DNA of 64,000 nt from Geoalkalibacter halelectricus (GCF_025263685.1 NZ_CP092109.1:930001-994000); one strand, 5' to 3'. Positions 29,166 to 37,995 are shown, numbered from the stretch's first letter. Program-made: numbers and translations. The notes: generated by a model not told the origin, from the letters alone.

Positions 29166-29924
29166 ATGCGCAAACCTGTTATTGCCGGCAACTGGAAGCT
29201 GCACAAGACCATTCCTGAGGCGCTCGAACTGATCGAGGCCCTGAAAAAGGATCTGGCGGATAAAACCGACATCGACATTGTGGTGGCCCCCGTTTTCACC
29301 GCCCTGGCGCCGACCGCCCAGTCCCTCAAGGGCTCTCCTATCGCCCTGGCCGCCCAGAACTGCTATTTCGAAAACAGCGGGGCGTTCACGGGGGAGGTTT
29401 CCCCCGCGCTGCTCAAGGATGCCGGCTGCTCCCATGTGATCGTCGGCCACTCGGAGCGCCGCCAACTGTTCGGCGAAACCGACGAACTGATCAATCACAA
29501 AATCAAGGCTGTTCTCGCCGAGGGACTGACTCCCATTTTCTGCATCGGAGAAACCCTTGAGGAACGCGAAAGCGACGCAATGATGGATGTCCTCAAGCGC
29601 CAGGTCACCGTCGGGCTCAACGGCCTCAACGAAGCTCAGATGCTCAATGTCGTCGTCGCCTACGAGCCGGTTTGGGCTATCGGCACCGGGAAGGTCGCAA
29701 GCACCGACCAGGCCCAGGAGGCCCATGCCTTTATCCGCGGCCTGCTTGCCGGCCTGTTCAGCACCTCCATCGCCGAGCAGGTACGCATCCTTTACGGCGG
29801 CAGCGTCAAGCCCGACAACGTCGACGGCCTCATGGCCCAGACCGATATCGACGGCACCCTGGTCGGGGGAGCCAGTCTCAAGGCCGCCGATTTCATCCGC
29901 ATCGCCCGATTTGAAAAAATTTGA
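29166..29924 (+). CDS. tpiA: Triosephosphate isomerase
   Basis: A 252-residue TIM barrel interconverting DHAP and GAP. The N-terminal GNWKLHK lysine, the GHSERR histidine, the catalytic Glu in AYEPVWAIGTG and the phosphate-binding LYGGSVKPDN are all intact. It lies 15 bases after pgk, in an operon with pgk and likely secG. Confidence 0.97.
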   Translation: MRKPVIAGNWKLHKTIPEALELIEALKKDLADKTDIDIVVAPVFTALAPTAQSLKGSPIALAAQNCYFENSGAFTGEVSPALLKDAGCSHVIVGHSERRQLFGETDELINHKIKAVLAEGLTPIFCIGETLEERESDAMMDVLKRQVTVGLNGLNEAQMLNVVVAYEPVWAIGTGKVASTDQAQEAHAFIRGLLAGLFSTSIAEQVRILYGGSVKPDNVDGLMAQTDIDGTLVGGASLKAADFIRIARFEKI

Positions 29925-30004
29925 TTTTCCCCTTTTCTCCCCATGCGTTCTGTGATAATTTTGCCCGGTTCAATGCCAAACTTCGATGGGAGAAAGTTTT
30001 TCCG

Positions 30005-30373
30005 ATGACCACGTTTCTGGTTTTTCTGCACATTCTCGTATGTTTTGCCCTGATCGTCATTGTCCTGCTGCAACCCGGCAAAGGCGCCAGCATCGGGGCC
30101 TCCTTCGGGGCCGGGGGCGCCAACACCGTTTTCGGTGCCGCCGGCGCGGGGAGCTTTCTCGGCAAAATGACCGGTGCGGCCGCAGTTATCTTCATGTTGA
30201 CCAGCCTGACCCTGTCCTACTTTTCGGGGCGCCCCGACACCACAACCATCATGCCTGAAGTTGTGGCTCCGACCCAGCAGGTGATTCCGACCCCTGATCA
30301 ACCCCTGCCGCCGGGCACGGTACCGACCCAGGATCTTCCCCCCGCCGAACCACCTGCTCCGGTGCAGAATTAA
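30005..30373 (+). CDS. secG: Preprotein translocase subunit SecG
   Basis: A 122-residue membrane protein with two hydrophobic segments (residues ~3-22 and ~52-72), the cytosolic loop QPGKGASIGASFGAGG, and GAAGAGSFLGKMT, as in SecG. A proline-rich acidic tail (PPGTVPTQDLPPAEPP) follows. It assists SecYE in protein export. The tpiA-secG order is common in bacteria, and a tRNA-Leu follows directly. Confidence 0.95.
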   Translation: MTTFLVFLHILVCFALIVIVLLQPGKGASIGASFGAGGANTVFGAAGAGSFLGKMTGAAAVIFMLTSLTLSYFSGRPDTTTIMPEVVAPTQQVIPTPDQPLPPGTVPTQDLPPAEPPAPVQN

Positions 30374-30386
30374 TACGGAATTTCTG

Positions 30387-30415
30387 TTGACAAGGGCAAG
30401 CTGAATCAGTATAAA
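30387..30415 (+). promoter_or_regulatory. Sigma-70-type promoter of tRNA-Leu
   Basis: TTGACA at 30387-30392 and TATAAA at 30410-30415 with exactly 17 bases between, 12 bases upstream of the tRNA. Confidence 0.8.
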
Positions 30416-30427
30416 GACAATCCGTTC

Positions 30428-30514
30428 GCCGAAGTGGTGGAACTGGTAGACACGCCATCTTGAGGGGGTGGTGACCAATTGGTCGTGCGAGTTCGAGTCT
30501 CGCCTTCGGCACCA
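30428..30514 (+). tRNA. tRNA-Leu (GAG)
   Basis: A class II tRNA with a long variable arm. The acceptor GCCGAAG pairs with CTTCGGC, the anticodon loop contains TTGAGG (anticodon GAG), the T loop is GTTCGAGTC, and CCA is encoded. It is flanked by its own promoter and terminator. Confidence 0.97.
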
Positions 30515-30523
30515 GCGAACAGA

Positions 30524-30560
30524 AAAAGCCCGGCACGTCCCGTTGGACGGCCGGGCTTTT
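30524..30560 (+). terminator. Terminator after tRNA-Leu
   Basis: AAAAGCCCGGC and GCCGGGCTTTT form the stem, with a 15-base loop between. It is a bidirectional-type rho-independent terminator. Confidence 0.85.
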
Positions 30561-30698
30561 AGATTTTAAGCCAATTAGATTGTCCCTGGTCGGCTTTTTC
30601 AGCAATTTTTTGGGAAAAAGCCGCGCTTTGTTATACTTCTCCATGAGACGGGCGCGATGGCGCCGATGGCTTGCGAACTATGGATTGGGAGTGTCGGC

Positions 30699-30896
30699 AT
30701 GTACGTTGCCAGGGACAAGAACAACGATCTCTATCTCTTCAATGAACTCCCCCGCCGGGGAGCCGAGTGCTGGTGGGCCGAGAGCGGCCTGGACGGCACC
30801 TACCTCAAACTCGACAAAGCCCTTTATCCGGAAGTGACCTGGGATTCGGAACCGCTAAAGGTCCGCCTGAGCGTGGCAACGGACGGGGAGCCCTAG
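30699..30896 (+). CDS. Small hypothetical protein
   Basis: A 65-residue acidic protein starting MYVARDKNNDLYLFNELP and containing WWAESGLDGTYLKLD. GGGAG is correctly placed for ATG 30699; two in-frame ATGs lie 30-42 bases further upstream. It has no signal peptide and no recognised domain. The last bases of its stop codon are also the first bases of a foldback element, so the element appears to have inserted at or just after the stop. Confidence 0.55.
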   Translation: MYVARDKNNDLYLFNELPRRGAECWWAESGLDGTYLKLDKALYPEVTWDSEPLKVRLSVATDGEP

Positions 30897-31060
30897 GAGG
30901 CTGTCGGACTATCCGGGCCGAAGCGAAAATTTGGATGTTTGAGTCCGGATTTTGGCTCCTTTGAGAGTGCATAGCCGTAGCTACGTGCCGAAAAGGAGCC
31001 GGAATCCGGGCCAAACAGCCGGATTTGCAGCCGGCTCATGGATAGTCCGACAGCCTCCTA
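30894..31060. mobile_element. 167-bp foldback (MITE-like) element with TA ends
   Basis: A perfect 21-bp terminal inverted repeat (TAGGAGGCTGTCGGAC...) bounds the element at 30894-30914 and 31040-31060. Further inside, GGATTTTGGCTCCTTT pairs with AAAAGGAGCCGGAATCC, so nearly the whole element can fold back on itself around GTAGCTAC. TA at each end would fit a Tc1/mariner/IS630-type target duplication. It encodes no protein. It fills almost exactly the space between the stop codon of the small hypothetical gene and that of map. Confidence 0.8.
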
Positions 31061-31064
31061 CCCC

Positions 31065-31847
31065 CTAGCCCATCCCCCAGCCTTCGCCGTCGGGCCCGCA
31101 GGTCAATACCATCGGCCCGTCTTCCGTCAGGGCCACGGTATGCTCGAAATGGGCACTGGGTTTGCCGTCGCGCGTGGCCACGGTCCAATGATCGGGGCGC
31201 AGGACCACCTCCTTGCTGCCCAAATTGACCATCGGTTCGATGGCCAGGACCAAACCGGGGCGCAACTTGAAATCAGGCATCTTGCGGGTAAAAAAATTGG
31301 GCACCTGGGGCGGTTCCCACATTTCGCGGCCGATGGCATGCCCGACCAACTCCTCCACCACGGAAAAGCCCTCCCCCTCGGCGAGCTTCTGCATTTTCAG
31401 GGCGATCTTGCTCCAGCGCACCCCGGGCCGCAGGGCCGCGATGGCCCGCGCCAGGCATTCTTCGGTTACGCGCAGCAAACGCCGCTTCTCCGTCCCGATT
31501 TCCCCGACGCCGTAAGTCACCGCGGCATCCGCGCACCAACCGTTGAGCCTGACCCCGATATCAAGGCTCACCAGATCGCCCTCACGCAGCGTGCGCTGGG
31601 AGGGGATGCCGTGGACCACCTCTTCGTTGAGGGAAATACAGGTGGCCGCGGGAAACGGCACCTTGCCTGGGACGCCCTTGAACAGCGGAATCCCGCCCCC
31701 CGCGATCAAGGTCTCTTCCACGGCCCGGTCGATATCAGCGGTCAGGGTTCCCGTGGCAATCATTTTGGCGGCGACCTGATGGGCCTGCCACAACAGCAGG
31801 CCGGCTCGGCGCATTTGCGCGATGTCTTCAGGACTTTTCAGCTTCAA
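31065..31847 (-). CDS. map: Methionine aminopeptidase, type I
   Basis: A 260-residue cobalt/manganese peptidase removing N-terminal methionine. The metal ligands are visible in DIGVRLNGWCADAA (Asp pair), GHAIGREMWEPPQVPN (His), AIEPM (Glu) and HFEHTVALTEDG (Glu region). The TTG start at 31847 (LKLKSPEDIAQM) is preferred. It gives the family-typical N-terminus and has AGGGAGA upstream; an ATG at 31877 lacks a ribosome site and abuts a repeat element. Unusually, map is not next to secY or adk here. Confidence 0.92.
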   Translation of the reverse strand: MKLKSPEDIAQMRRAGLLLWQAHQVAAKMIATGTLTADIDRAVEETLIAGGGIPLFKGVPGKVPFPAATCISLNEEVVHGIPSQRTLREGDLVSLDIGVRLNGWCADAAVTYGVGEIGTEKRRLLRVTEECLARAIAALRPGVRWSKIALKMQKLAEGEGFSVVEELVGHAIGREMWEPPQVPNFFTRKMPDFKLRPGLVLAIEPMVNLGSKEVVLRPDHWTVATRDGKPSAHFEHTVALTEDGPMVLTCGPDGEGWGMG

Positions 31848-31880
31848 AGGATTCTCCCTGGAAAATTTTTCGGGCATTTA

Positions 31881-32017
31881 AGCCTGGATTATTCATGAAG
31901 GCTTCTGCTGCAACCGTCCATTGCCCGCCATCTCAAACCGTGCTCGCTCGTTGCGCTTGGCTTGATCTGACAAGCACTGGCCGGTTTCGCGACCAAGCCT
32001 CATAAATAACCCAGGCT
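31881..32017. mobile_element. MITE-like repeat, copy A (short form, 137 bp)
   Basis: The ends AGCCTGGATTATTCATGAAG and AGCCTGGGTTATTTATGAGG (on the other strand) form an imperfect terminal inverted repeat. The inside matches copies B and C (GCTGCAACCG, GCGCTTGGCTTGATCTGAC) but lacks their central GACGTACT palindrome. It lies between the map start and the 3' end of the REC/GGDEF/EAL gene. Confidence 0.75.
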
Positions 32018-32049
32018 AGCAAGGTCGGTCGAGGCGGTCAAAAAATAAA

Positions 32050-35000
32050 TTAGGTGCGCGGTTGAATCATGGCGTCATGAAAGCGGAAAGCCTCGCGGAT
32101 GTGCGCGCAAAGTTGTGCATCGTCCCAGGGTTTGCCGAGGAATTTGAACAATACACCTTCATTGACGGAATCCAGGATCGTTTCAAAATCGGCGTGGCCG
32201 GAAAGAATGATGCGTACGGTGTCCGGATACATGGATTTGACACGGCGGAGAAACTCGGTGCCGTTCATGTGCGGCATGCGTTGATCGGTAAGAATCACCT
32301 GAACGGGGTTTTTTGCGAGAATTTGGAGGCCTTCCAATGGATTCGCGGCGAGCAGGATGCGATACCCCTCATCGGCCAGGGTGCGCTGCAAAGCCTTGAG
32401 GGTGTTGGGTTCATCATCGACGATCAACAGGGTACGGAATTGATCCTTGTCCAAGGCGCAAATATTTGTCACCCCGTTGTTTTCGCGCAGAAACCGAGCG
32501 AAGTCCCCCGCCGCCAGCGGGCGGCTGACCAGATAACCCTGCATCTCGTCACATCCGTTTTTGCGCAAATAACCCAGTTGCGCCTCGGTTTCCACCCCCT
32601 CGGCCACGGTCCTGAGCCCCATGCGCTGCGCCAGGGCGATAATCGAGGTGGCGATGGTGGCTGAATTGGAATCCGTCACGATGTCGTTGACAAAGGAGCG
32701 GTCGATCTTGAGCTGATCGAAGGGATAACGGCTCAGGTAGGCGAGGCTCGAATAACCGGTGCCGAAATCATCCAGGGACAGGCCCACACCGAAGGTTTTG
32801 AGCGTCTCCATCACTGAAACCGCTCCAAGGGGATTTGTCATCAAAATGCTCTCCGTCAATTCAAGCATCAGCAGGCGCGGATCAATGCCCGATTCCTGGA
32901 TGACTTCCCGCACCAGCTGGGGCAGATCTCCCTTGCGGAACTGCCGCGCCGAGATGTTGACCGCGATGCTCACCGGCGGCAACCCCTCGCTTACCCAAGC
33001 CCTTGTTTGCCGACAGGCTTCCTTGAGCGCCCAGGCGCCAATGGGCACGATCAGGCCCGTCTCCTCGGCCAGGGGGATGAATTCCGCGGGCGCAACCAGG
33101 CCGCGCTGAGGATGACGCCAGCGCAGCAGTGCCTCGCAGCCGACAATGCGACCGCTGGTCAAGTCGACCTTGGGCTGGTAATGCAGACAGAACTCATGGC
33201 GTTCAACCGCCAGGCGCAGCGCCCCCTCCAGTTCGAGAGTCTCAAGAACCCTCTCGTTCATGACCGGTTTGTAGAAGGAAAAACCGCTCCCGCCCTCGCA
33301 CTTGGCGCGATACATGGCAATATCGGCGTTGCGAACCAGGGTTGCGCCCTCATCGCTGTCGCGCGGGTATAAGCTGATGCCGAGGCTCGCGGTCAGGGAA
33401 ATCTCGCGTCCTGCGAGCAGATGGGGGTCGGCCAGTCGGCCCAGGATTTTCTCCGCAATCCGCCCCACGTCGTCGACATCCACAACCTCGGAAAGCAAAA
33501 CGACGAATTCATCGCCCCCCAACCTGGCCACCGTATCGGTTTCGCGAACCGAATCCTGCAGGCGCCGCGCAACATTTCGCAAAAGCTCATCGCCGGTCCC
33601 ATGGCCGAGACTGTCGTTGATGACCTTGAAACGGTCGATATCGAGAAGCAGCACGGCCACCAGGCGTTTGGAGCGCCGGGCAAAGTGAATGCACTGGTTC
33701 AGGCGGTCATGGAGCAAGGTCCGGTTCGCCAGTCCGGTCAGCTCATCATGGCTGGCCAGGTACTGCAGGCGATCCTCATAGTGCCTGCGCTCGCTGATGT
33801 CCTCGGCGAAAGCACAGACGAATTCCTGCTCGCCCATGCGCAAATAAACCGACTTGATCTGCTTGGGTATGCGCCGGCCGTCCTTGGCAAAGTGATCGGA
33901 TTCAAACGGCGGCAAATCCTGGGCCTTGAGCTTTTCAACATGAGCCTGGAAAACCGGCCCGAATACGGGATCGATACCGGGAATCCCGACGGCCAGCAGC
34001 TCCTCGACGGTGTATCCGAGGCTGGCAGCGGCTGTCTGGTTCACGTAAAACAAGCTGCCGTCGGGACGAATCAGATAAACTTCCTGGCCCGCATTCTCGA
34101 CGATGAACTTAAAGCGCCGCAACTCCTGCTCCGCACGCTTGCGCTCGGTGATATCCTTGGCGAAGCTGTAGGAAAAGGATCTTCCCTCATAGTCCAGGTA
34201 GTTGACCGTGACTTCGACGGGAAAAATCGACCCGTCCCGGCGGCGATGAAGCGTTTCAATGGTCCCGGAGCCCTTGGCACGCATGGCCTTGCGATGCTTC
34301 CGCCACCCCTCGCGACTGAAATCCGCATCAATATCGAAGACCGTCATGGCGCACAGCTCCCGGCGACTGTATCCAAGGCTTTTGGCCGCCTGATGGTTGG
34401 CTTCGACGATGCGACCATCCTCTTCGATGCGAAGGATCGCCACCGCCGCATGGTCAATGCAAAAACGCGCCAGGTGCAGATCCTGCTCAGCCAACAAGCG
34501 GTCGGTGATATCGTTGATGATGGAATAGAGCAGCTGTTGTCCGGAAAACTCAATGGGGCCGATGACGACTTCGACATCGCGCACCCGGCCGTCGGCCAGG
34601 CGGTGGCGAAGCCAAAACTGGTTGCGCTTCATGGCCTGAGCAAGGCGCATGTCGTGCTGCGTTTCCCGCAGGCTTCGCAGGTTGATCTCCGTGATCGGCA
34701 TCCCCCGCAGAACTTCCGGGGCATATCCATAAAAGGCGCAGGCGGCGGGGTTGGCGTCGACGATGCGGCCATGGTCCGGATCAATGAGCAGCATCACCGC
34801 GTAATTGTTGTCGAACAGGCTGTGATAGCGTGCTTCGCTACGGCGCAACTCGACCTGCTTCTGGGCTTTTTCCAGGATGGCGGGCAGTTGAAACAGATAC
34901 CCCTCGCGCTTGATCAGATACTCATCAACCCCCAGGTGAAGCGCCTGGGTGGCCACCTCTTCACTGCCATGCCCGGTGACCAGGACGATGGGGATATCCA

Positions 35001-35646
35001 GGCCTCGCTCGACACGCAGAATCTTGACCACCTCAAGGGCGTCAAGCCCCGGAAGACGGTAGTCAAGCAGCACCACGTCAAAGATTTCATCCGGCAAGGA
35101 CAAACGCTCGAGCACCTGATTGCCGTTGCCGACGGTCTCCAGATGGATGTGCGGGGCGTTCTGGACAAAGTAACGCGCGGTCAGATCCCGATCAAAAGGA
35201 CTGGGTTCGGCATAAAGAACCCGCAGGGGCTTGGCGCGATAGGCGCGACGATCCCGAAACCGGGCCAGGGCCGCCTGCAGCACCCCGGGGAGTTGCCCAA
35301 GGTAATCGTTTTTTTTCGGCACATAATCGTCGGCCCCTGCCTTGAGGACGTGAAACGGGGCCTTCTGATCTCCTGAACCGGTCAGAATCACCACGGCCAG
35401 GGACAGGTCGCGGCGACGAATCTCGCCGAGCAGTTCCAGCCCGCTGCCGTCAGGAAGATTCAGATCGGAAAGCACCAGGTCGTAGAGCGGATTCGCGCCG
35501 GCCAGCTTGCCCCGGGCCTCGGCAAGCGTGGAGACGATGTCGAGGGAAAGCCGGGGTGCCGAACGTTCGAGCACGGAGCGCGCCAACTCGGCATCGGCGC
35601 GATTGTCCTCGACATAAAGAATGCGCGATTCGAAATCCGAAGGCAT
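32050..35646 (-). CDS. REC-REC-PAS-PAS-PAS-GGDEF-EAL-REC signalling protein
   Basis: A 1198-residue cytoplasmic c-di-GMP protein. Two receiver domains (about 8-130 and 142-265; acceptor Asp in VLSDLNLPDG and VLLDYRLPG) precede three PAS domains (about 275-640). A GGDEF domain follows with intact RLGGDEFV, then EAL with EALLRWRHP and DDFGTGYSSL. Last comes a third receiver (from about 1072; LTDQRMPHMNG) that resembles those of RpfG-type proteins. Both enzymatic motifs look intact, so it could make or break c-di-GMP. A receiver domain C-terminal to EAL is unusual. The histidine kinase upstream on the same strand is a natural phosphodonor. Confidence 0.9.
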   Translation of the reverse strand: MPSDFESRILYVEDNRADAELARSVLERSAPRLSLDIVSTLAEARGKLAGANPLYDLVLSDLNLPDGSGLELLGEIRRRDLSLAVVILTGSGDQKAPFHVLKAGADDYVPKKNDYLGQLPGVLQAALARFRDRRAYRAKPLRVLYAEPSPFDRDLTARYFVQNAPHIHLETVGNGNQVLERLSLPDEIFDVVLLDYRLPGLDALEVVKILRVERGLDIPIVLVTGHGSEEVATQALHLGVDEYLIKREGYLFQLPAILEKAQKQVELRRSEARYHSLFDNNYAVMLLIDPDHGRIVDANPAACAFYGYAPEVLRGMPITEINLRSLRETQHDMRLAQAMKRNQFWLRHRLADGRVRDVEVVIGPIEFSGQQLLYSIINDITDRLLAEQDLHLARFCIDHAAVAILRIEEDGRIVEANHQAAKSLGYSRRELCAMTVFDIDADFSREGWRKHRKAMRAKGSGTIETLHRRRDGSIFPVEVTVNYLDYEGRSFSYSFAKDITERKRAEQELRRFKFIVENAGQEVYLIRPDGSLFYVNQTAAASLGYTVEELLAVGIPGIDPVFGPVFQAHVEKLKAQDLPPFESDHFAKDGRRIPKQIKSVYLRMGEQEFVCAFAEDISERRHYEDRLQYLASHDELTGLANRTLLHDRLNQCIHFARRSKRLVAVLLLDIDRFKVINDSLGHGTGDELLRNVARRLQDSVRETDTVARLGGDEFVVLLSEVVDVDDVGRIAEKILGRLADPHLLAGREISLTASLGISLYPRDSDEGATLVRNADIAMYRAKCEGGSGFSFYKPVMNERVLETLELEGALRLAVERHEFCLHYQPKVDLTSGRIVGCEALLRWRHPQRGLVAPAEFIPLAEETGLIVPIGAWALKEACRQTRAWVSEGLPPVSIAVNISARQFRKGDLPQLVREVIQESGIDPRLLMLELTESILMTNPLGAVSVMETLKTFGVGLSLDDFGTGYSSLAYLSRYPFDQLKIDRSFVNDIVTDSNSATIATSIIALAQRMGLRTVAEGVETEAQLGYLRKNGCDEMQGYLVSRPLAAGDFARFLRENNGVTNICALDKDQFRTLLIVDDEPNTLKALQRTLADEGYRILLAANPLEGLQILAKNPVQVILTDQRMPHMNGTEFLRRVKSMYPDTVRIILSGHADFETILDSVNEGVLFKFLGKPWDDAQLCAHIREAFRFHDAMIQPRT

Positions 35647-35724
35647 CGGAATATATCCTTTTACAAAGCGGCCCTAATTAGTAGCGTGAATTTTGAGATG
35701 GTCTTCTCACATAACCCCCTCAAT

Positions 35725-35743
35725 CCCCCTTTAGCAAAGGGGG
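35725..35743. repeat. Short perfect palindrome between kinase and GGDEF/EAL genes
   Basis: CCCCCTTT and AAAGGGGG around AGC form a stable hairpin with no T tract. The surrounding CCCCTCAATCCCCC pattern is a common dispersed repeat in many genomes. Confidence 0.55.
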
Positions 35744-35796
35744 AGGCATGGCAAAATAATTGAGCAAATAAGAGTTGCTTATCCGGACAGACCGGT

Positions 35797-36789
35797 TCAG
35801 GCGGCGGGCAGCTCCAGATAGAATACCGCCCCGACGCCCTCGGCGGCCTCCGCCCAAACCCGCCCGCCCATGCGCTGCATGGCGCGACGCACCAGGGCCA
35901 GGCCGATCCCCGTGCCCGGATAGTCCTCGGCAAGGTGAAGGCGCTGGAAGATATCAAAGATGCGATCCCTGAATTTGGCGTCGAAACCGATCCCATTGTC
36001 GCGAATCCAGAGCAGGGCCTTTTCCCCTTCAATCCGTCCACCGACCTCGATTCGCACCGGCCGATTCTCATCGGAAAACTTCAGGGCATTGTCCAGGAGG
36101 TTGCGCAGCACGATGGCGAGCCCTTCATGGTCGGCGCGCGCCCGAATGCCGCAAACTTCGATACACAATTGGCCTCCGCGGAGCGCAACCTGCTTTTCGC
36201 GGTCCGCCGCCACCTCGCGCACCAGAGCCTCCACATCGATCGCGGCGGCGTGCAACATGCGTTGCTCCATGTGCGCATAGGCGAGCAAATCCTCGATAAG
36301 CCGATCCATCCGCGAAACACCTTCACGGATGTTGGCCACAAAGCGTCTCCCTTCGGAACTCAGCCGGTCAGGGCACTCTTCCTCCAGAAGGCGGCTGTAG
36401 CCTTCGATACCACGCAATGGTGCCTTGAGATCGTGGGACACCGAATAGGAAAAGGCCTTGAGTTCCTGGTTGGCGGCTTGCAACTGCGCGGTGCGCTCCG
36501 CGACACGCTGCTCAAGTTCCTCGTTGAGGCGACGAACTTGCCGGTGCGCGAGATAGGCATCCCGTAGGGCACCCCGAACCAAAAAAAAGATCAGCGCTCC
36601 GCTCAACAGCACAAATCCCCAACCTTTGGCGGTTTGCCACAAGGTCAGCCGCGCCAGGTCATCAAACAGAAGGGCCAGGATGCGATCGCTGAAATAAATC
36701 CATAGAGCTGAGAGTGCCAGGTAAATGAAAGCGATGCGCAAGGCGATACGGGCGGGTTGCGCTGATGCGTTCCGGGTACCCTCAGACAC
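35797..36789 (-). CDS. Membrane sensor histidine kinase
   Basis: A kinase of about 330 residues. Two N-terminal membrane segments (IAFIYLALSALWIYF and WGFVLLSGALIFFLV) lack a large periplasmic domain. A coiled coil leads into the H box SVSHDLKAPLRGIEGY, the N box NLLDNALKFS and the G boxes IRDNGIGFD and GTGIGLALV. The subgroup resembles phytochrome-type kinases in its catalytic core. GTG 36789, with GAGGTG upstream, is preferred to a longer ATG form. It is 150 bases upstream of the multi-receiver c-di-GMP protein, its likely partner. Confidence 0.88.
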   Translation of the reverse strand: MSEGTRNASAQPARIALRIAFIYLALSALWIYFSDRILALLFDDLARLTLWQTAKGWGFVLLSGALIFFLVRGALRDAYLAHRQVRRLNEELEQRVAERTAQLQAANQELKAFSYSVSHDLKAPLRGIEGYSRLLEEECPDRLSSEGRRFVANIREGVSRMDRLIEDLLAYAHMEQRMLHAAAIDVEALVREVAADREKQVALRGGQLCIEVCGIRARADHEGLAIVLRNLLDNALKFSDENRPVRIEVGGRIEGEKALLWIRDNGIGFDAKFRDRIFDIFQRLHLAEDYPGTGIGLALVRRAMQRMGGRVWAEAAEGVGAVFYLELPAA

Positions 36790-36973
36790 GATATTCACCT
36801 CGTCACCCGCACATTGCTTGCTGGATCCCCTCGGAGGATATTCGGACAAAACAGAGAAAAAAACCTTAAAAATTATAAACCCACTTTTTCATCCTACAAG
36901 CTTTCGCACCCAATTTACCCTTATCAACAGGGCATTGCCATGAATCCGGCAATTACGTCCCCGTTGGCAGGCC

Positions 36974-37381
36974 TCACTCTTTCATTAAGTACTCCGAATA
37001 CTTCATGTCTTCTTCAAGAATATGATGCAACCACCAGGCCTTGAGAAAGTCGAAGAGTTCCTCGGCGATCTCTTCACCCATCGCCTCGCCCAACCGCGCC
37101 AACCCCGCCATGCGCGCCTTCATCACCCGGTGCAATTCCAGGTGGGCAGGCAGATCGGGATAGCCGTTCTCCAGCAGCAAGCGCTCCTCGAAGGACAAAT
37201 GGGCCTTGGTGTATTGATCCAGCCTTTTCAACAAAGCATCGAGCCTACCCGGCTGATGCCCACGGCGGCGAGCCAGGTACAGCTCATTGATCACCTCGAT
37301 GACAATCCGGTGCTGCCGGTCGATCAGGCTGTGACCGACACTGTAACTCGGCTTCCATTGAATAAAGACCGTTGGCTCCAT
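36974..37381 (-). CDS. Bacteriohemerythrin
   Basis: A 135-residue single-domain hemerythrin binding O2 at a di-iron site. The family motifs are GHSLIDRQHRIV, HLSFEERLL, HLELHRVM and the C-terminal HHILEEDMKYSEYL, which together supply the His/Glu/Asp ligands. It likely buffers or delivers oxygen in an anaerobe. ATG 37381 has AGGGTG upstream. It is upstream of the histidine kinase on the same strand, so an O2-related input to that kinase is conceivable. Confidence 0.9.
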   Translation of the reverse strand: MEPTVFIQWKPSYSVGHSLIDRQHRIVIEVINELYLARRRGHQPGRLDALLKRLDQYTKAHLSFEERLLLENGYPDLPAHLELHRVMKARMAGLARLGEAMGEEIAEELFDFLKAWWLHHILEEDMKYSEYLMKE

Positions 37382-37511
37382 AGCAAACACCCTGGTAAGT
37401 TTTTATTAGTAAAATCTCGCCAACCTTTTTAGCAATCCCCTAGCACCGCCGTCAAGTAGACTTGTGCCGAGAACCAAATTTCCCTGCGGACAAGTAGGAA
37501 AGATGTGCCGG

Positions 37512-37540
37512 TTGACAGTATCCGTTCAGGCGGATATATT
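37512..37540 (+). promoter_or_regulatory. Consensus sigma-70 promoter of the ArsR-type gene
   Basis: TTGACA at 37512-37517 and TATATT at 37535-37540 with a 17-base spacer. The ATG follows only seven bases after the -10 box, so the transcript would be leaderless or nearly so. Confidence 0.75.
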
Positions 37541-37547
37541 CTTGCCC

Positions 37548-37895
37548 ATGAAGGAAACCGCTCGCATCTTCAAAGCCTTGGCTGATGAAACCCGTCTGCG
37601 CATCCTCGCCCTTCTGACCCGCGGCGAACTCTGCGTCTGCGATCTCATGTCCATTCTCGATTTACCCCAATCAACGGTTTCACGTCACCTTGCCTACCTG
37701 CGCAATGCCGGTTTGGTCAACGATCGCCGCCAGGGCGTATGGATGTATTACGCCCTGGCGACCACTCAAAATACTTTGCATGCGGACTTGCAGCGCCTTC
37801 TGAGGCAACGCTTGATCGAGCACCCCCAGGCGCGAGAGGATCTGGCCGGCCTGGACAATTATGTCAAATGCAAAAGCAGCTCGGCTTGCCCCTGA
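37548..37895 (+). CDS. ArsR/SmtB-family metalloregulator
   Basis: A 115-residue winged-helix repressor. Residues ~5-85 form the ArsR HTH with ADETRLRILALL and PQSTVSRHLAYLRNAGLV. The ELCVCDLM sequence places a CxC pair in the helix that binds As(III)/Sb(III) in classical ArsR, and a further CKSSSACP lies at the C-terminus. No arsenic-resistance gene is adjacent in this window, so its target is unclear. No ribosome-binding site is visible, in keeping with the promoter position. An imperfect inverted repeat (ACTTGT...ACAAGT) lies upstream and may be an operator. Confidence 0.88.
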   Translation: MKETARIFKALADETRLRILALLTRGELCVCDLMSILDLPQSTVSRHLAYLRNAGLVNDRRQGVWMYYALATTQNTLHADLQRLLRQRLIEHPQAREDLAGLDNYVKCKSSSACP

Positions 37896-37995
37896 TTTCT
37901 TTCCCCAACAAACATATCGACTTAGCTAAACTTCAGACATCAAGAATCCTGGCAATTAAAGCGGACGCCATTCGCCGCACCTTCAAGGAGCCCCG

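Noticed and set aside
33421-35376. A 651-codon plus-strand frame
   Set aside because: It is antisense to the REC/PAS/GGDEF/EAL gene, whose motifs are unambiguous.
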